NCBI GenBank assembly: GCA_027596945.1
Contig: JADGJH010001092.1
Span: 1 to 12,009, forward strand
Length of the DNA stretch: 12,009 nt
From: Physocladia obscura
Lineage: Eukaryota; Chytridiomycota; Chytridiomycetes; Chytridiales; Chytriomycetaceae
Reading direction: 5' to 3'
Shown: in pieces, positions 8,281-12,009 of the stretch
Layout: every line of letters starts with the position of its first letter
Position numbering within the stretch: position 1 is the first letter of the stretch
Notes under the pieces: model-generated
Database searches by the model: none
The model's input: only the letters and a program-made list of their open reading frames with translations
Told to the model about the DNA's origin: nothing
Translations under genes and position numbers: made by a program

Positions 8281-10080
8281 GTAATACTGCATTTCCAATG
8301 GATTCTTTTTGATAGGGAACATGATCACTGTTGGTCTCAGTTACACTTGTTCTGAAATAATCAGTTAAGATATGGAAAGGACACAACTTTTGTGCCAACT
8401 TTTGGATATTTCAATTACTTCTGGTTGGCCTACGGCTGTGAGTAGCCTGGCTTTCCTGCTTGTTTTACATATAATATTTGAAGGCAGACTATTTGTATGG
8501 CAGCTTGATTGTGTCATAACAGCTTTGATACTTACTACATCAAAGGCTTTTTTCATTCCTGTGGGTCAAATGCTACATACAAGTATGAAGGAACAGATTT
8601 CATAGCGCAGGTCAAATCTGTAGAGAAAATTAGCAAACAAGACCGTATGCATGCTTGTAACACAACTGATCCCAACTATTTTTATTGGAACAAATTGAAG
8701 CCAAAGGTGCTGGGTGGAATAGGACTGAAAGGCTGTCTTTGATAAACTGAAAAGTCATTTGGTGTCTTGTGCTTGATAATGTCAATGATGTGAGCCAGAA
8801 GACCTGCCCAAACTTCTTCACAGCAATTTCAACACAGGATAGTGGAATATATTGAACAATAAAATAGGGACAATGATACAACAAAAATCTGTACTATAAC
8901 CACTTGAATGGAGAATCTTCTGAGATATATTTCTCTGATAGATAAACACACAACAGGACACATTCATAGGAAAACAAAAACTAAGATGCAATAGCAAAGA
9001 ATGGGATAAAACAATCCACACAGAAACAGTCACAGGGTTGAAATAGATGTTAAAGTATAGGAAGATTCAAGCTATATTGAAGAATGAATTCACTCTTTAT
9101 TGAAATGAAAACACTCAAATTAGTTAAAGGAAAAAGAACAAAAACCATGAACTTTCCTTTCTGTCATTAAGTTGAAGCTTTATATTAATGCAATAATCTA
9201 GTTTTGTATGGGGAAGAAAAGTTGCAAGATTTATTTAAAAGATTATTTAGAATAGAAATGTAAATCTATAATAAAGAAACAAGAATTCTGCAAAAATCCT
9301 TATCACTTACAATTATAAATGGAGGCTGCAACAGGAAACTTGATCTAATGACAATGTTACATTGGAGAATGAATGGCATGTAATCAGCAACTTTTTACAT
9401 TGAGTATTTCATGAAAACAATATTAATGTTCCAAATGACCAAGGAACAGATTATGCATAGGATGTCATTTCAATAAAGGACTCTTTTGAACCTTGAATGA
9501 CACCACTTTCTCATCTGCCACATTATTCTTAAATCCTTCAAGAGTTTTTTTTTGATAGCATGTTAGGATTACTCCAAAAATCTTTTCATTGACTCTCAAT
9601 ATTCTTTTTAGCACCCACACCATCTTGTTTCTTTGAAAAAAAAAAAAAAAACTTTCTTATTTTTGAATTGATCACAACCAGCTTGCAATCTCATTTGTAT
9701 TACGCCTTCATATCCATTAATTACTTAATCTCACCCAAAAAAGTTTGCTTTTTATTTGAAGAATCACTCTTGTTTGATTTAAGTTCAGGAACAAATTGTT
9801 CAAGTTCATTGATTAGCATTAAACTGAACAAGATTCTTGAGTTTTAATAATTTGTTGGGCACATCTATAGAAATGGGTTTCTTAGAACCAAAATAATGTA
9901 TGCCTGCTTTTAACTTTGTCTTTTAAATTTGAACAATTTTCTTTTGGTAAGAAATTGGTTTTCAATCAATATTGAGGCATAGAAATGAAGCACAAAAGTT
10001 TTATTGTGAGGCACGGAATTTGGCATTTAAATTGTTCTATTCTTGGAAATAAATAATAAGATTCTAAAACTAAATTATAC
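8281..10080. other. CpG-depleted, gene-poor block of about 1.8 kb
   Basis: By direct count only five CpG dinucleotides occur in 1,800 bases (near 8434, 8606, 8644, 9703 and 10015), and none between 8646 and 9702, although GC is about 30-35 percent. Coding and spacer sequence on both sides has CpG at normal frequency. TpG and CpA are abundant, the pattern left by long-term cytosine methylation and deamination. No long ORF, RNA gene, terminal repeat or target duplication was found. The only half-plausible frames are at 8365-8556 (minus) and 8509-8742 (plus). A 16-base A-run lies at 9636-9651. The block may be an old methylated insertion, or DNA of other origin joined in assembly. Confidence 0.7.
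9636..9651 (+). repeat. Homopolymer A16
   Basis: Sixteen consecutive A within the CpG-poor block. It could be a retroelement tail, but no element body or target duplication was recognised next to it. Confidence 0.85.
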
Positions 10081-10761
10081 TCTACTGTGCCAATTACACT
10101 AGTTCAAGTGAATCCACTTTCACAGGATTCAACATTTATAGACATCTCTTACGAAATAAAAATTTTCATTTTTGTTCTCTGTTTCTTGCCAAGAAAAACA
10201 AAGCACCTGGGGCATTCGATAACCACCCACAGCACTGCACTCAGGGTTGTCATACTCTTTTTTTACTTTATTTTTCACGATTATATCCAAACAGATCTCT
10301 AAAATTCGCGTTTTTTTTAAACCTAACTCAACTCTGATACTTTCTCACGCTCTTTGTTTGCCTCCAGATACTCTCTTGATGCCCTATTGATTCTATATAA
10401 ACACTTTATCGATTCTCTCATTGTTATTTATCATTTTGTGCGCTCAATGTTTGAATTGTAATGGCAACTTCAAGATATAGACTTCGACTCTTCCTGCTGA
10501 TCAATTTATCTTAGTTAATGAGTGGGAGTCAATAATATTTTTGCTAACTTCGCTTGTGACCAACCCCCACATTTTCGAAAAATTTTGTGATAATGCGTTG
10601 CCATTAGTGTTAACCAAATTCTTTGCAGTAACATGACTTTCTTTCTAATCTCTACAAAGTTTGGATAATAATCAAAGATAACAAGAATAAACGTGCACGA
10701 GACTGGTCAAATCCAGACTGTCCGATATCAATATGTGTTTTGTTACTTAACGGCTCGCTCA
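10081..10761. other. AT-rich intergenic spacer
   Basis: CpG returns gradually from about 10150. A TATA-like CTATATAAAC lies at 10393-10402 and a tiny ORF (MATSRYRLRLFLLINLS) starts 61 bases downstream at 10461, but nothing further supports a gene. The frame at 10087-10302 has no family features. I see no RNA gene. Confidence 0.4.
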
Positions 10762-10842
10762 CTTGAAAAAAGATTCAAGCCACGGCGCCGTCGCAAAGCA
10801 CAGCCGCCGCAGCAACGTCGTTGTGGCTGCAACTGCCGTGGC
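10762..10842. repeat. GC-rich nested inverted repeats
   Basis: Perfect pairs are CTTGAA (10762-10767) with TTCAAG (10774-10779), and GCCACGGC (10779-10786) with GCCGTGGC (10835-10842). Within the second pair are CAGCC (10801-10805) with GGCTG (10825-10829) and CAACG (10813-10817) with CGTTG (10819-10823). The stretch is strikingly GC- and CpG-rich against an AT-rich spacer and could fold into two adjacent hairpins. It lies downstream of the minus-strand MFS gene, so it may be 3' flanking structure. Its function is unknown. Confidence 0.45.
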
Positions 10843-10853
10843 CCAGAAGCCGC

Positions 10854-10982
10854 TTAACTCGCGTTCCCGGCTTGACCGCGGCAGTGTCCATTGTCTGTCT
10901 GAACCACAACTACTTGGTTTCCAGAAGACTGCGAAAACGCAGTAACAATACGACGATTTGGCGGCAAGTTCCTTGTTGCAAA
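10854..10982 (-). other. CpG-rich open stretch downstream of the MFS gene
   Basis: On the minus strand one frame reads KFATRNLPPNRRIVTAFS, continues for over 20 residues and ends in GNAS before a TAA at 10854. Base composition resembles coding DNA more than spacer. The forward strand also has an open frame across it (to 10945). With a poly(A) signal between it and the MFS stop, it could be an unrelated exon or a remnant. No family is recognised. Confidence 0.2.
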
Positions 10983-10988
10983 TTTATT
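10983..10988 (-). promoter_or_regulatory. Poly(A) signal AATAAA of the MFS gene
   Basis: TTTATT on the + strand is AATAAA on the minus strand. It lies eight bases past the MFS stop codon, inside a TTA/TAA triplet tract (about 10983-10999). This supports the end of the MFS gene here. Confidence 0.5.
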
Positions 10989-10995
10989 ATTATTA

Positions 10996-11945
10996 TTAAT
11001 CTGAAGTTGTTGATAGTCTATTCTCGCGTATCCTCTGCCACACCAACAACGCAGCAAAACCAACTGAAATACACTGAAACCCCACGCAGATTGCAATTGC
11101 TTCTGCAAAGCACACGGTGCCGACACACGTGGCCCCACCGTGTGAGTCGACAATCTGCCCAAAAATAACTTGCGCGGCGAACACTCCCACCGGAATCAAA
11201 AACATGACGAACCCAGATGCAGCACCGTAGTATCGCATTCCAAAGAACGCGGAAAGCAGCGGCGGATATAATACCCACGTTCCACCAAATGTAAATCCAA
11301 CCATCACAGACGCGACGGAAACAGCCCCAACACTCAAGTTTGACACGCTCGCGAGAACCGCGAAAGGAACTAGAATCAGCAGCTGACAAAGCAAATGAAA
11401 CACTGTACGGTCTATGCGCGGTTCCATATAGTCACTGGTGAACCCAAAAAAGACCCGACCGACAGCTTGGCTCACGGACAAAATCAGAAGCTGCGTGTTC
11501 GTTGGACATGATGTTGCAGTTGCAATTGTGCTGATGTTGTTGAAATACACAAGGCCTTGAGACCATATGTAGCTGATTGCGAGTAGCCAAAACGATGGCG
11601 ATTGCAATATTTCTATAGGCGTGAACGATTTTGCTTGTCTTTCTTTCGCGCGGATTTCGACTTCTATTGGAGCAGTGTTTTGGATTTTTTTGGATTTTGT
11701 TGTCGCGTCATTTTCTGGTGTTTCAATAGTTGTATCAGAAAAATCGGCGGCGGCGGGTCTTTGAATCTCGCCATTCTCCAGTTCAGTTCCCAAATTTTCG
11801 TTGGTTGCGTCCACTTTGCGGATCGTGAACGCGCCAACAAAATTGACTACAAACACACTGACTGAAACGAAGAGAAGAAATCCGCTAAAATTGTTTTCGT
11901 AGAACGTGGTGTGGATTTCGCTGTACACGGTTATGCTCAACGCGT
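10996..11945 (-). CDS. Nodulin-like MFS transporter, C-terminal half (last exon, 5' part outside window)
   Basis: The last exon starts after an acceptor GCAG (11949-11946) and runs to TAA at 10998-10996, about 316 codons. It begins ALSITVYSEIHTTFYENN, followed by a hydrophobic span, a typical end of the N-terminal half of nodulin-like (NFD-type) MFS permeases. A polar loop of about 65 residues follows. SPSFWLLAISYIWSQGLVYFNN opens the C-terminal six-span half, and SQAVGRVFFGFTSDYMEPR carries the MFS loop signature G-R-x3-G-x2-S-D-x4-R. The remaining spans include GGTWVLYPPLLSAFFGMRYYG. These are membrane transporters; substrates of fungal and plant members are mostly unknown. The first half must lie in exons beyond 11946, behind a T20 tract. 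The ORF's apparent TTG start at 11940 is not a real start. Confidence 0.85.
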
Positions 11946-11969
11946 CTGCATTACGACATTTAGTTTCGG

Positions 11970-11998
11970 TTTTTTTTTTTTTTTTTTTTGGGGGTGGG
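11970..11998. repeat. T20 homopolymer followed by G-rich tract
   Basis: Twenty T (11970-11989), five G, T, three G. On the minus strand this is a C/A-rich stretch upstream of the MFS exon, presumably inside an intron. Such a run is a common place for assembly or read errors. Confidence 0.8.
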
Positions 11999-12009
11999 AG
12001 GAAATAAAA

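Noticed and set aside
8365..8556. Minus-strand 63-residue ORF in the CpG-poor block
   Set aside because: No family resemblance, overlaps the competing forward frame and lacks flanking gene signals.
8509..8742. Forward frame containing NYFYWNKLKPKVLGG in the CpG-poor block
   Set aside because: It reads somewhat like protein and two of the block's five CpGs lie in it, but it is short, has no recognised family and no supported neighbouring exons.
10087..10302. Forward 71-residue ORF
   Set aside because: Start codon is not ATG, composition is that of AT-rich spacer and no motif is visible.
10393..10514. TATA-like CTATATAAAC followed by a 17-residue ORF at 10461
   Set aside because: TATA-like strings are expected by chance in AT-rich spacer, and no coding sequence continues after the TAG.
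11018..11389. Second minus-strand frame (123 residues) across the MFS exon
   Set aside because: It is a shadow frame; the MFS signature and membrane spans lie in the other frame.

Overview
The window is nuclear eukaryotic DNA, most likely from a fungus or a close relative. It is AT-rich. Its genes are split by short introns (47-109 bp, GT...AG) and followed by AATAAA signals. The strongest lineage clue is a two-part WOPR (Gti1/Pac2/Wor1-type) DNA-binding domain, a family known essentially from fungi. An OPT-family peptide transporter and a nodulin-like MFS permease fit the same picture. I cannot name the species.

Layout: (a) 1-579 holds a possible last exon of an upstream gene, then A/G-rich upstream sequence. 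(b) 580-2200, + strand, is a four-exon WOPR transcription factor of 449 aa, reconstructed by splicing. (c) 2715-3310 is a decayed second copy of the same gene, with a frameshift, deletions and stop codons, so the locus went through a tandem duplication. Coding-like 3' segments follow both copies (2336-2467 and 3428-3549). (d) 3885-6512, + strand, is a five-exon OPT transporter of 784 aa. (e) 6649-8232, - strand, is a multi-exon Ala/Glu/Lys-rich, coiled-coil-prone protein of unknown function, converging on the OPT gene; its 5' end was not found. (f) 8281-10080 is a gene-poor block almost free of CpG (5 CpG in 1.8 kb, none between 8646 and 9702), unlike everything around it. (g) 10081-10760 is ordinary AT-rich spacer and 10762-10980 is a short GC-rich island with inverted repeats. 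(h) 10996-11945, - strand, is the C-terminal half of a nodulin-like MFS transporter whose 5' part lies beyond the window.

The genes do not form an obvious pathway. A WOPR regulator next to a peptide transporter recalls the nutrient and morphology roles of WOPR proteins in fungi, but nothing in the sequence shows that one controls the other. The two most notable observations are the tandem WOPR pseudogene, not detectable as an ORF, and the sharply bounded CpG-depleted block that abuts the 5' side of the coiled-coil gene. The block could be an old methylated insertion or foreign/misassembled DNA.
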